In this document: piece after piece, positions 8,192 through 17,614 of the stretch
Numbering within the stretch: position 1 is the stretch's first letter
Layout: every line of letters begins with the position of its first letter
DNA from: an uncultured Oscillospiraceae bacterium
GTDB lineage: Bacteria; Bacillota; Clostridia; Oscillospirales; Oscillospiraceae
Length of the DNA: 64,000 nucleotides
Direction of reading: 5' to 3'
NCBI GenBank assembly: GCA_949948775.1
Contig: CATLHC010000001.1
Span: forward strand, 36,150 to 100,149
Program-made: the position numbers and the translations under genes
The notes under the pieces: model-generated
What the model saw: the letters and a program-made list of their open reading frames with translations, nothing else
What the model was told of the DNA's origin: nothing
The model's database searches: none

Positions 8192-11100
8192 ATGGCGTTC
8201 ACCCATTTACATCTACACACGGAATATTCTCTCCTGGACGGCGCCTGCCGCATCGACCAGCTGGTACAGCGGGTAAAGGCCCTGGGCCAGACCTCCGTGG
8301 CCATCACCGACCACGGCGTCATGTACGGGGTCATCGACTTCTACCGGGCCTGCAAGGCGGCGGGGGTCAAGCCCGTCATCGGCTGCGAGGTCTATGTGGC
8401 CCCCCGCACCCGCTTCGACCGGGTCCACGAGCTGGATGGCTCCGCCCGGCACCTGGTGCTTTTGTGCCGCGACGAGCAGGGCTACCGCAATCTGAGCTAC
8501 ATGGTGTCCATGGCCTTCACCGAGGGCTTTTACATCAAGCCCCGCATCGACATGGATCTGCTGCGGGAACACCACGAGGGCCTCATCGCCCTGTCCGCTT
8601 GCCTGGCGGGGGAGATCCCCCGCAGGCTGAGAAACGGCGACTACGAGGGGGCGAAGGCCCATGCCCTGGAGATGCGGGAGCTGTTCGGCGAGGACGGCTA
8701 CTATCTGGAAATCCAGGATCACAAAATTCCCGAGCAGCAGGCGGTGATCGCGGGCATCATGCGGCTGAGTAAGGAGACCGGCATCCCCATGGTGGCCACC
8801 AACGACTGCCACTACCTGACCCGGGAGGACGCCGCCATGCAGGATGTGCTGATGTGCGTCCAGATGGGCAAACTGGTGGAGGACCAGGACCGGATGCGCT
8901 TTGAGACCCAGGAGTTCTACGTCAAGAGCGAGGAGGAGATGCGCGCCCTGTTTCCCAACTGCCCCGAGGCCGTTGACAACACCCAAAAGGTGGTGGACCT
9001 GTGCAATGTGGAGTTTGAGTTCGGCAAATACCATCTGCCTGAATTTAAACTCCCCAAGGGGGAGACGGACGGCGACGCCTATTTTGAAAAGCTGTGCTGG
9101 CAGGGCTTTGAACGGCGCTATCCCGGCGGCGGCGAGGAGTTAAAAGACCGCCTGCGCATGGAGATGGGCGTCATCCGTCAGATGGGGTTCGTGGATTACT
9201 TCCTCATCGTGTCCGACTTCATCGGCTACGCCAAGGAGAACGGCATCCCGGTGGGACCGGGCCGCGGCTCCGGGGCCGGGTCCATGGTGGCCTACTGCCT
9301 GCGCATCACCGACGTGGACCCCATCAAGTACAATCTCATCTTCGAGCGGTTTTTGAACCCCGAGCGGGTGACCATGCCCGATATCGACATCGACTTCTGC
9401 ATCCGCCGCCGGCAGGAAGTCATCGACTACGTGGGCCGGAAGTACGGGGAGGACCACGTGGTGCAGATCGTCACTTTCGGCACCATGAAGGCCAAGGCGG
9501 CCATCCGGGACGTGGGGCGGGTGCTGAACTTCCCCTATGCCGAGGTGGACGCCATCGCCAAGCAGGTGCCCTTCGATCCCAAAATGACTCTGGACAAGGC
9601 CCTGGTGCTGTCCAAGGGGCTGGCCGACCTCTACAACGGGGACGAGCGGGTGAAGGAGCTGGTGGACATGGCCCGGAAAATCGAGGGCATGCCCCGCAAC
9701 GCCTCCACCCACGCCGCCGGGGTGGTCATCACCAAACGCCCGGTGTACGAGTACGTCCCCCTGGCCACCAACGACGGCCAGCCGGTGACCCAGTACACCA
9801 TGACCACCATCGAGGAGCTGGGCCTTCTCAAAATGGACTTTCTGGGCCTGCGCAACCTGACGGTGCTGGACGACGCGGTGAAGATGGTGCAGAAGGAGCT
9901 CCCCGGCTTCAAGCTGGAGGACATCCCCGACGACGACATGGCGGTGTACCAGATGCTGTCCGAGGGCAAGACCTCCGGTGTGTTTCAGATGGAGTCGGCG
10001 GGCATGACAAGCGTGGGCGTGGGCCTGAAGCCCAAGAACATTGAGGACATCTGCGCCATCATCGCCCTGTACCGCCCCGGACCTATGGACTCAATCCCCA
10101 AGTTTTTGGCCTGCGCCCAGGACCCCTCAAAGGTGACCTACAAGCACCCGCTCCTGGAGCCAATCCTCTCCAACACCTATGGCTGTATCGTCTACCAGGA
10201 GCAGGTCATTGAGATCTTCCGCAAGCTGGCGGGCTACTCCCTGGGCCAGGCGGACATGGTGCGCCGGGCCATGAGCAAAAAGAAGGAGAAGGATGTCCAG
10301 CGGGAGCGGGAGTCCTTCATCCACGGCGACCCCAAGCGGAACATCGCCGGGTGCCTGTCCAACGGCATCCCCGAGGCGGTGGCCCAGTCCATTTACGATG
10401 AGATCAACGACTTCGCCCACTATGCCTTCAACAAGTCCCACTCCCTGGCCTACGCCATCGTGGCCTATCAGACGGCCTGGTTCAAGTGCCGCCACCCCAG
10501 GGAGTATATGGCCGCCCTGCTCACCTCCGTGCTGGACTCCCAGGACAAAGTGGCGGAGTATATTGCCGAGTGCAAGGAAAACGGCATCAACCTGCTCCCC
10601 CCGGACATCAACGAGTCCGGCGCGGCCTTCACCGTGTCGGGACCCAACATTCGCTTCGGCTTGGCCGCCCTGAAGGGCGTGGGCGTGGGTTTCACCAACG
10701 CCGTGCTGGCCGAGCGGGAGAAAAACGGGCCTTTCGTTTCCTTCCCGGAATTCTGCTCCCGGATGTACGACTGCGATTTGAACAAGCGGGTGTTGGACAG
10801 CCTGATCCGCTCCGGCTCCTTCGACTCCATGGGCTGCCGCCGCTCCCAGCTGCTGAAGGTGTACGAGCAGGTGGTGGACTCCATCGGCCGGGACCGCAAA
10901 AGGAACCTGGAGGGCCAGTTCGACCTGTTCGGCGGGGGCGGAGACACGGTGTCCATCCCCACGGTGATCCTGCCCGACATCCCCGAGTTCTCCCCGGTGG
11001 AGCTGATGGCCATGGAGAAGGAGACCACCGGGCTGTACCTGTCCGGCCACCCCATGGACGAGTACCGCAGGCAGGCCCAGAAATACGGCGCGGTGCCCAT

Positions 11101-11650
11101 CGCCGCGGTGATGGCGGCGGGGGAGGAGGAGAACGGACTCTCCCGATACGGCGACGGGGCCAACGTGACCCTGGCGGGGGTGGTGGCGTCGGTGCGCACC
11201 AAGACCACTAAAAACAACTCCCTGATGGCCTATGTCATGCTGGAGGACGCCAGCGGGTCCATGGAGCTGCTGTGTTTCTCCCGCACGCTGACGGAGAGCG
11301 GATCCTACCTGAAGGTGAACCTTCCCGTGGTTGTGACGGGCCGGGTGTCCATCCGGGACGAGAAGGCCCCCCAGCTCATGGTGGACCGGGTGGCGCCCCT
11401 GTCCGAGCAGCGCAGGCGGGCGGCGGAGCAGGAAAAGGACCAGGTGCTGTGGATCAAGCTGCCCGACGGCGGCGAGTCCTTTACCTGGCTGAAGAAGCTG
11501 TTGAATATGTTCCCGGGGGAGAACCCTGCCGTGGTCTATCTGGCGGACCGGAAGAAGAAGCTCCAGACCCACTGCCTGCTCCACGAGGCCCTGCTGGCGG
11601 AGCTGAGAGAGCAGTTGGGGGAGAAAAATGTGGTCCTGAAGGCGAAATAG
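8192..11650 (+). CDS. dnaE: DNA polymerase III subunit alpha (DnaE type)
   Basis: A replicative polymerase of 1152 residues. It has an N-terminal PHP domain (HLHLHTEYSLLDG, ITDHG), the C-family polymerase core with catalytic acidic motif PDIDIDFC (about residues 395-402) and the GRGSGAGSMVAYCL motif, a finger/HhH region (YAFNKSHSLAYA), and a C-terminal OB fold (NVTLAGVVASVRTK ... MAYVMLEDASGSME). Clostridia usually also carry PolC, with DnaE then acting on the lagging strand; the window does not show whether PolC exists. The ATG is preceded by GAGGTAACAAGG. Confidence 0.97.
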   Translation: MAFTHLHLHTEYSLLDGACRIDQLVQRVKALGQTSVAITDHGVMYGVIDFYRACKAAGVKPVIGCEVYVAPRTRFDRVHELDGSARHLVLLCRDEQGYRNLSYMVSMAFTEGFYIKPRIDMDLLREHHEGLIALSACLAGEIPRRLRNGDYEGAKAHALEMRELFGEDGYYLEIQDHKIPEQQAVIAGIMRLSKETGIPMVATNDCHYLTREDAAMQDVLMCVQMGKLVEDQDRMRFETQEFYVKSEEEMRALFPNCPEAVDNTQKVVDLCNVEFEFGKYHLPEFKLPKGETDGDAYFEKLCWQGFERRYPGGGEELKDRLRMEMGVIRQMGFVDYFLIVSDFIGYAKENGIPVGPGRGSGAGSMVAYCLRITDVDPIKYNLIFERFLNPERVTMPDIDIDFCIRRRQEVIDYVGRKYGEDHVVQIVTFGTMKAKAAIRDVGRVLNFPYAEVDAIAKQVPFDPKMTLDKALVLSKGLADLYNGDERVKELVDMARKIEGMPRNASTHAAGVVITKRPVYEYVPLATNDGQPVTQYTMTTIEELGLLKMDFLGLRNLTVLDDAVKMVQKELPGFKLEDIPDDDMAVYQMLSEGKTSGVFQMESAGMTSVGVGLKPKNIEDICAIIALYRPGPMDSIPKFLACAQDPSKVTYKHPLLEPILSNTYGCIVYQEQVIEIFRKLAGYSLGQADMVRRAMSKKKEKDVQRERESFIHGDPKRNIAGCLSNGIPEAVAQSIYDEINDFAHYAFNKSHSLAYAIVAYQTAWFKCRHPREYMAALLTSVLDSQDKVAEYIAECKENGINLLPPDINESGAAFTVSGPNIRFGLAALKGVGVGFTNAVLAEREKNGPFVSFPEFCSRMYDCDLNKRVLDSLIRSGSFDSMGCRRSQLLKVYEQVVDSIGRDRKRNLEGQFDLFGGGGDTVSIPTVILPDIPEFSPVELMAMEKETTGLYLSGHPMDEYRRQAQKYGAVPIAAVMAAGEEENGLSRYGDGANVTLAGVVASVRTKTTKNNSLMAYVMLEDASGSMELLCFSRTLTESGSYLKVNLPVVVTGRVSIRDEKAPQLMVDRVAPLSEQRRRAAEQEKDQVLWIKLPDGGESFTWLKKLLNMFPGENPAVVYLADRKKKLQTHCLLHEALLAELREQLGEKNVVLKAK

Positions 11651-11674
11651 CCGCGCAATATACAAGGAGATATT

Positions 11675-13228
11675 ATGCAAAAGAGACGAGTCCAAAGCAA
11701 AATCGGCAAATTGCTGTTCCACCGCATGGGCATCGTGGGGGTGCTGATCATCGCCCAGATCATTCTGTATGCCGTGGGGCTGGGGGTGCTGCGGGACAGC
11801 GTATACTTCGACCGGGTGGAGTGGCTGTTCATCGCCCTGTCGGTGCTGTCCGCCATGTGGATCGTGGGCAGCAGCAGCAATCCGGGTTATCAGATCGGCT
11901 GGCTCATCATCGTGCTGGGGCTGATGCCCTTTGGTTCCCTGGCCTACCTGCTGCTGGGCGGCAACCATCTGTCCGGCTTCAACCAGCGCCGCCTGCGGAC
12001 TATGGAGCGGAAGATCCGCAAAAACCTGGGAGCGGAGTGCGGCCGGTCCGCATCCCTGGGGGAACTGCTGGGGGAGGACGCGGCGTGTATGGCCCGATAC
12101 CTGGAGCAGACCACCCACTGCCCGGTCTACGGCAATACCCGTACCAAATACTACCCTCTGGGGGACAACTGCTACGACGACATCCTGGAGGCCCTGCGGG
12201 GGGCGCGGCGCTATATCTTCATCGAGTACTTCATCATCGAGGAGGGCAAGCTGTGGAATTCGGTGCTGGATATTTTGCGGGAGAAGGCCGCTCAGGGGCT
12301 GGAGGTGCGGGTGATCTATGACGACATCGGCTCCATGGCCACCCTGCCGGGGGACTATCCCGCCCGGCTGGAGAAGCTGGGGGTTCACTGCCGGGTGTTC
12401 AACCGCTTTGTGCCGGTGGTGTCCCTGCGGCAGAACAACCGGGACCACCGGAAATATATGATCATCGACGGCCGGGTGGCCTTCACCGGGGGCATCAACA
12501 TGGCGGACGAGTACATCAACGTCAAGCGCCGGTTCGGCCACTGGAAGGACTCCGCCATCCGGCTGGAGGGGGACGCGGTCTGGTCCATGACCGTGTCCTT
12601 CCTGGCCATGTGGGACTTCACCAACAGCGAGGAGGAGCACTTCACCCCCTTCCGCCCCGCCCCCGCCAAGGGGGGCACGGTGGGCTACGTCCAGCCTTAC
12701 CACGACTGCCCCTGGGACAACGAGCCGGTGGGGCAGACGGTGTACCTCCACCTCATCAACCGGGCCAAGCGGTACGTGTACATTACCACGCCTTACCTGG
12801 TGATCGACTACTCGCTGACCATGGCGCTGACCTCCGCGGCCAAATCCGGGGTGGATGTGCGCATCATCACCCCCCACATCCCGGACAAGAAGACGGTGTT
12901 TGAGATGACCCGTTCCCACTACGAGGAACTGCTGGAGGCCGGGGTACAGATCTTTGAGTACGAGCCGGGCTTCATTCACTCCAAGAATTTTGTGGTGGAC
13001 GACCGCTTTGCCACCGTGGGCACGGTGAATCTGGACTACCGCAGCATGTTCCTCCACTTCGAAAACGGCGTGCTGCTGTATGAGACCCCGTCGGTGGCCG
13101 ACATTCGGGACGACTTCCTGGACACCCAGACCAAGAGCCTCATGGTCACCCTGGAGGACTGCCGGTCCACCTCGCTGCCCCGGAGGACCTTCCGGGATCT
13201 GCTGCGGCTCTTCGCGCCGCTGCTGTGA
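11675..13228 (+). CDS. cls: Cardiolipin synthase
   Basis: Membrane phospholipase-D-superfamily enzyme that condenses two phosphatidylglycerols into cardiolipin and glycerol. The protein of 517 residues has two N-terminal hydrophobic helices (about residues 15-40 and 45-65, with a further short one near 75-95). Two HKD motifs are visible, HRKYMIIDGRVAFTGG and HSKNFVVDDRFATVGTVN. RBS AAGGAGAT precedes the ATG, 24 nt after dnaE, so it may be cotranscribed with dnaE. It ends just before the bidirectional hairpin at 13261-13293. Confidence 0.95.
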   Translation: MQKRRVQSKIGKLLFHRMGIVGVLIIAQIILYAVGLGVLRDSVYFDRVEWLFIALSVLSAMWIVGSSSNPGYQIGWLIIVLGLMPFGSLAYLLLGGNHLSGFNQRRLRTMERKIRKNLGAECGRSASLGELLGEDAACMARYLEQTTHCPVYGNTRTKYYPLGDNCYDDILEALRGARRYIFIEYFIIEEGKLWNSVLDILREKAAQGLEVRVIYDDIGSMATLPGDYPARLEKLGVHCRVFNRFVPVVSLRQNNRDHRKYMIIDGRVAFTGGINMADEYINVKRRFGHWKDSAIRLEGDAVWSMTVSFLAMWDFTNSEEEHFTPFRPAPAKGGTVGYVQPYHDCPWDNEPVGQTVYLHLINRAKRYVYITTPYLVIDYSLTMALTSAAKSGVDVRIITPHIPDKKTVFEMTRSHYEELLEAGVQIFEYEPGFIHSKNFVVDDRFATVGTVNLDYRSMFLHFENGVLLYETPSVADIRDDFLDTQTKSLMVTLEDCRSTSLPRRTFRDLLRLFAPLL

Positions 13229-13260
13229 AGACAGAATAAAATGCCCGCCGGCTACAAGCG

Positions 13261-13293
13261 GACAGCCGCCCCTCAGGACGAGGGGCGGCTGTC
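13261..13293. terminator. Bidirectional hairpin between cls and the MATE gene
   Basis: Perfect 14-bp inverted repeat (GACAGCCGCCCCTC with its complement), 5-nt loop, between two convergent genes. The T-tracts are poor on both sides, so efficiency is uncertain. Confidence 0.65.
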
Positions 13294-13303
13294 TGCCGTC
13301 GTT

Positions 13304-14689
13304 TCAGATGACCTGGTGCTCCTTCCATTTGCCCCGGAGGAAGCGGGGCAGGAACACGGAAAAGCGGACCACCCAGTCGCAGAACATGGCGATCCAGACC
13401 CCCAGCAGGCCCATCCCCATGCCCCAGGCCGGACCCAGGAAATAGCTCAAGCCGATGCGGCAGATCCACATGGACAGCATGGAGACCACCATGGTGAACT
13501 TGGCGTCTCCCGCCGCGCGCAGGGCGTTGGGCAGGGTAAAGGACATGGGCCAGAAGATCGCGGTGAACACCGCGCACCAGCGCAGCACCTGGACAGCCAT
13601 AGCGGCGGTGGCGGGGGTCAGGTTGAACATGGGCACCAGAACCGGCGCCGCCAGGAATAGACACAGGCAGGAGACGCCCAGAGAGAGATAGGTCGCCTTC
13701 ATCAGCTTCTTGGTGTAGCTCACCGCCTGCTCATGGTCGCCCGCGCCCATGCACTGGCCGATGACGGTCACCATGCTCAGCCCCACCGCCTGCCCGGGGA
13801 CGTTGATGAAGCCCGCCACGGAATTGCTGATGGCGTTGGCCGCCACGGCGGAGCCGTTCACGGCCAGATCCACCCCGATGTCAAAGGAGGTGACCAGCCG
13901 CAGCACCAGCAGCTTGCCGATCTGAAACATCCCGTTTTCCACTCCGGCGGGTATGCCGATACCCAGAATGGATTTCACCGTTTTCCACTGGAGGTTGGGG
14001 CGGAACAGGTCTTCCACATACACCTGAAGGCTGGGCCGGGTGATCATCACCCCGATGATGGCCGCCGCCGCGATACGGGAGACCAGGGTGCCGACGCCCG
14101 CCCCGGCGGAACCCATGCCGAAGCCGTAGATCAGCACGGCGTTCACCGCGATGTTGATGATGTTGACGATGAGAGAGTTGACCATGGATACCTTGCTGTT
14201 GCCCATGGCCCGGAAGAGAGCGGCCCCGGCGTTGTAGACGGCGATGAAGGGGTAGGCCGCCGCCGTCAGCAGAAAATAGATCAGGGCGGAATCCATGACC
14301 GCCTGGGAGATGTCGCCGAACAGCAGCCGCAGAATGTGCTGCCGGAAGAGAAGCGCCGCCCCCATCAGGAACAGGGACACGATCAGAGCGACGTACAGCA
14401 GCTGCTTCGCGGCGGACCGGGCGTTTTCCGGTTCCTTCCGGCCCAGATACTGGGCCACCACCACCGCTCCGCCGGTGGACAGGGCGGAGAAGATGTTGAT
14501 GATGAGGATATTGATGTTGTCCACCAGGGACACGCCGGAGACCACCGCTTCCCCGGCGGTGGTGACCATCATGGTATCGGCCATGCCCACCGTCATCAGC
14601 AGCAGCTGCTCGATGACGAGGGGGATGATGAGACGCACCAGCTTTTGGTTGGTGAAAATAGGCGCTGAGGCCCGTGCTGTGGATTCCAT
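13304..14689 (-). CDS. MATE family efflux transporter
   Basis: A 461-residue polytopic membrane protein of the MATE family. Hydrophobic segments alternate through the whole length. The two-lobed MATE pattern is visible in the repeated motif starts (MADTMMV near the N-terminus and the SNSVAGFINVPGQAVGLSMVTVIGQCMGAG segment in the second half). These proteins export cationic drugs or metabolites with Na+ or H+ antiport. I chose the ATG whose complement lies at 14687-14689 (protein start MESTARASAPIF) because GAGGTGCG precedes it; the frame stays open 90 codons further upstream, but that extension is not membrane-like. Substrate cannot be inferred. Confidence 0.88.
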   Translation of the reverse strand: MESTARASAPIFTNQKLVRLIIPLVIEQLLLMTVGMADTMMVTTAGEAVVSGVSLVDNINILIINIFSALSTGGAVVVAQYLGRKEPENARSAAKQLLYVALIVSLFLMGAALLFRQHILRLLFGDISQAVMDSALIYFLLTAAAYPFIAVYNAGAALFRAMGNSKVSMVNSLIVNIINIAVNAVLIYGFGMGSAGAGVGTLVSRIAAAAIIGVMITRPSLQVYVEDLFRPNLQWKTVKSILGIGIPAGVENGMFQIGKLLVLRLVTSFDIGVDLAVNGSAVAANAISNSVAGFINVPGQAVGLSMVTVIGQCMGAGDHEQAVSYTKKLMKATYLSLGVSCLCLFLAAPVLVPMFNLTPATAAMAVQVLRWCAVFTAIFWPMSFTLPNALRAAGDAKFTMVVSMLSMWICRIGLSYFLGPAWGMGMGLLGVWIAMFCDWVVRFSVFLPRFLRGKWKEHQVI

Positions 14690-15055
14690 GAACGCACCTC
14701 GTGTTCGGATTGGCCCGGCCTCGGGGGCCGCGCAGTGTGATCTTGACATTTCGGAAGACATTTTAGCACGTTTTTCCCCCAATGGCCACCGTGTTTTCTC
14801 ACAAAAAGACGGCACAAAGGGAGGGAACGGCTGGCCGTCTTGATGACAATACCCGCCGCCCTCCATCGGGGAGCGGGCGGGGCCGCCGGGCGCCCGGACA
14901 AAGAGCTTGGAGCAGTTCATGTATTGACACGAAAAGGGAAGAAATAGTATAATAATCATAGTAAGGGACAGCGGGAAAGGAAGTCGCCTTGCAGAACGGA
15001 CGGGCGCTTTTTTCAGACCAAGTGCTCTTCCGAAGCACGGGAATGGGGAGCGTTG
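14690..15055. other. Divergent intergenic region, MATE / sensor kinase
   Basis: This region of 366 bases separates the two divergent genes. It contains the good promoter at 14924-14953 facing the kinase. Nothing else stands out, apart from the GC-rich stretch at 14850-14900. Confidence 0.5.
14924..14953 (+). promoter_or_regulatory. Sigma-A-type promoter of the hybrid kinase operon
   Basis: TTGACA at 14924-14929, 18-nt spacer, TATAAT at 14948-14953: both hexamers are consensus. A leader of about 95 nt follows before the kinase start. Confidence 0.75.
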
Positions 15056-17614
15056 ATGAAAGAAATGTCAAACAAGCAGAAGAAATGGAAAGGGCTTTCC
15101 CTGCTCTTTTCCATTATTTTGATTTTTTGCATTTTCGGAGCGATTGTCTTTTCGGTGTCGCAAAAAATATCCATGGAAATGTCCGCGTCCGCCATTCAAA
15201 ATCTGAGCGAGAGCCTGGACCTGATTCAGAGCACAATTGAGGCGATTCTGCGCAGCGAGGCGGAGTTCCAGGAGCTGATCGCCCAGGAGATCGCGCAGTC
15301 GGACGACCCGGAGGAGTATATCTGCGGCTCTAAGAGCAACCGGACCGTGGCGAAAATATCGCTGATTCTATCTGGGGAAACGGAGGGAATCTCCAGCACG
15401 GGGGAGCGGTTTACCGAGGAGGGATTGGATTTTTCCGCAGGCGGGACGGTGATAGGCCTGCCGGTTTCCCGATCCTACCTGAACTATATGGGGACGTGGT
15501 CGTATACTATGAAATGCCCCGTGGAGCGGGACGGCCGGGTGCTCGGCACCCTTTACGCCGAGTATGTATACGACGCCATCGATCAGTCCCTGCCCGACGG
15601 GTTTTACAACAAGCAGGCGTCGCTGTATATCATGGACGCGGAGAGTCAGCGGTTTGTCCTAAAGCCCAAGGGAATGGGGCAGCGCAGCGCGGGCCACTTG
15701 AATCTGGCGGATTTCTACCGGGCGAACAATATTCAGGACCAGGAGATCCAGGCGGAGGTGGAGGACTGCCTGAGAACGGGGCAGAACGTCCTGTTTTATC
15801 ACGATATTCGGGAGGTACACGCGCTCAACTATATGTGGGCGGTCAACGGCGGGACGATTTTCCTGGTGGGTTATGTGCCGGTGGAGGCCATCCAGCAGGA
15901 GGGCCGGACCGTCAACCAGAATATTATCATCGTTGTGGTCTCGCTGCTGACGGCGTTTTTCCTGTGCATCGCCCTGTACTATCTGAACTGGCGGCAGCAG
16001 GATAAGCTGCGAAGGGAACGGGAGGAGGAGCGCAGGCGGTACAACCAGCAGCTGGCGGAGGCTTTGCAGGCCGCCCAGATCGCCAGCGAGTCCAAGACGA
16101 CCTTCCTGTCCAACATGTCCCACGACATCCGCACGCCCATGAACGCAGTGCTTGGGTTTACGATGCTCCTGGACAGAGACGCGGAGAATCCAGCCAAGGT
16201 GCGGGAATACACCAAGAAGATCACGGCCTCCGGCCAGCACCTGCTCAGCCTGATCAACGATATTTTGGACGTGTCCAAAATTGAGAGCGGGAAAGTGGCG
16301 CTCAATTTGGAGAAGTTCGCGCTGAGCGATGTGGTCTCCTCCGTGGACGCCATCATCCAGCCGATGGCCAAGGCGAAGAGGCAGGAATTCCATGTGGAAG
16401 TGACCGGCATCCACCGTGAGCATTTGGTGGGGGATGAGACCAGGATCAATCAGATCCTGATCAATCTTCTCTCCAACGCCGTGAAATACACGCCGGTGGG
16501 CGGCCACATCCGGCTGCGCATGATCGGCCTGAAGCAGCGCTCCAGCCAGTATGAGCACATCCGCATCGAGGTGGAGGACGACGGCTACGGCATGACGCCG
16601 GAGTATCTGAAGACCATTTTTGACCCATTCACCAGGGCGGAGAACAGCACCACCAACAAGGTGCAGGGTACCGGGCTGGGCATGGCCATCACCAAGAGCA
16701 TTGTGGAGCTGATGGGTGGAACCATTGAGGTCACCAGCGAGGTGGACCGCGGGTCTCTTTTCCGGGTGGATCTGGAGCTGCGTGTCCTTGAGGACGCGGC
16801 GGACCGGCAGTTCTGGGAGCAGCGCGGCGTCTCCCGCATACTGGCGGTGGGCGGAAGCGCGGAGGGCCGGGAGAGCATTCTGGCGCTCATGCAGGACACG
16901 GGCGTCCGGCTGGACACCGCCTCGAATGCGGAGCGGGCGCTGGAACAGATTCGCGGCGGCGCCGAGTTCCAGGTGGTCCTGCTGGACTGGGAGGGCTGCG
17001 GCCTGCCGGCGGCCCGGCTGCTGCGGGAGAATCTTCCGGATACGATTCCCATTGTGCTTCTGGCGGAATTCGACGCGGAGGGGATGGAGAAAGCCCTTCA
17101 GCTCAGAGGCACGGATTGCCTAACGAAGCCCTTTTTCGTCTCCGCCCTGCGGATAAAGCTTGAGGAGCTGTGGAGCGGGAAGGCCTGCGGGCCGGAGGCG
17201 GAAGAGGACGGCAGCTTGCATGGGATGCGATTCCTGGCCGCGGAGGACAACGAGATTAACGCGGAGATCTTGACGGAGCTTTTGGAAATCGAGGGAGCCT
17301 CGTGTGAGATCGCGGCCAACGGGCAGCTGGCGGTGGAGCGCTTCCGGTGCTCGGAGCCGGGAGAGTTCGACGCGATTTTAATGGACGTGCAGATGCCGGT
17401 GATGAACGGCCATGAGGCCGCCAGGGCGATCCGCTCCATGGACCGGGAGGACGCGGGGCGCGTCCCCATTATCGCGATGACGGCCAACGCCTTTGCCGAG
17501 GATGAAAAGGCCGCTCTGGACGCGGGTATGGACGCCCATGTGCCCAAGCCGCTGAATATGGAGCAGCTGAAGAAGGTCATCAGACAGCTGGGGGAACGAA
17601 AGGAAAGCTTATGA
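15056..17614 (+). CDS. Hybrid sensor histidine kinase with two receiver domains
   Basis: This membrane kinase has 852 residues. TM1 lies at about 11-33, then an extracellular sensor region of about 245 residues (Cache-like), TM2 at about 281-303, and a short coiled coil. The HisKA phosphoacceptor is SHDIRTPMNAVLGF with His356. The HATPase has NLLSNAVKYTP, DDGYGM and GTGLGMAI. A first receiver-like domain (about 592-705) keeps an aspartate (Asp644, LLDWEG) but lacks the usual N-terminal acidic pair. A complete second receiver follows (about 722-848; AAEDNEINAEI, Asp777 in MDVQMPVMNG, final KP). There is no DNA-binding output, so the target is elsewhere. The ATG at 15056 follows GGGGAG; a TTG precedes it directly. 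It overlaps the next gene by 4 nt (ATGA). Confidence 0.92.
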   Translation: MKEMSNKQKKWKGLSLLFSIILIFCIFGAIVFSVSQKISMEMSASAIQNLSESLDLIQSTIEAILRSEAEFQELIAQEIAQSDDPEEYICGSKSNRTVAKISLILSGETEGISSTGERFTEEGLDFSAGGTVIGLPVSRSYLNYMGTWSYTMKCPVERDGRVLGTLYAEYVYDAIDQSLPDGFYNKQASLYIMDAESQRFVLKPKGMGQRSAGHLNLADFYRANNIQDQEIQAEVEDCLRTGQNVLFYHDIREVHALNYMWAVNGGTIFLVGYVPVEAIQQEGRTVNQNIIIVVVSLLTAFFLCIALYYLNWRQQDKLRREREEERRRYNQQLAEALQAAQIASESKTTFLSNMSHDIRTPMNAVLGFTMLLDRDAENPAKVREYTKKITASGQHLLSLINDILDVSKIESGKVALNLEKFALSDVVSSVDAIIQPMAKAKRQEFHVEVTGIHREHLVGDETRINQILINLLSNAVKYTPVGGHIRLRMIGLKQRSSQYEHIRIEVEDDGYGMTPEYLKTIFDPFTRAENSTTNKVQGTGLGMAITKSIVELMGGTIEVTSEVDRGSLFRVDLELRVLEDAADRQFWEQRGVSRILAVGGSAEGRESILALMQDTGVRLDTASNAERALEQIRGGAEFQVVLLDWEGCGLPAARLLRENLPDTIPIVLLAEFDAEGMEKALQLRGTDCLTKPFFVSALRIKLEELWSGKACGPEAEEDGSLHGMRFLAAEDNEINAEILTELLEIEGASCEIAANGQLAVERFRCSEPGEFDAILMDVQMPVMNGHEAARAIRSMDREDAGRVPIIAMTANAFAEDEKAALDAGMDAHVPKPLNMEQLKKVIRQLGERKESL

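Noticed and set aside
9140..13057. Very long minus-strand frames opposite dnaE and cls (up to 976 codons)
   Set aside because: They are His/Gln/Val-rich shadows of GC-biased codons in real genes on the plus strand; no family motif or ribosome binding site.
13241..13660. Plus-strand frame opposite the MATE gene
   Set aside because: Shadow frame starting in the cls terminator; no supporting signals.
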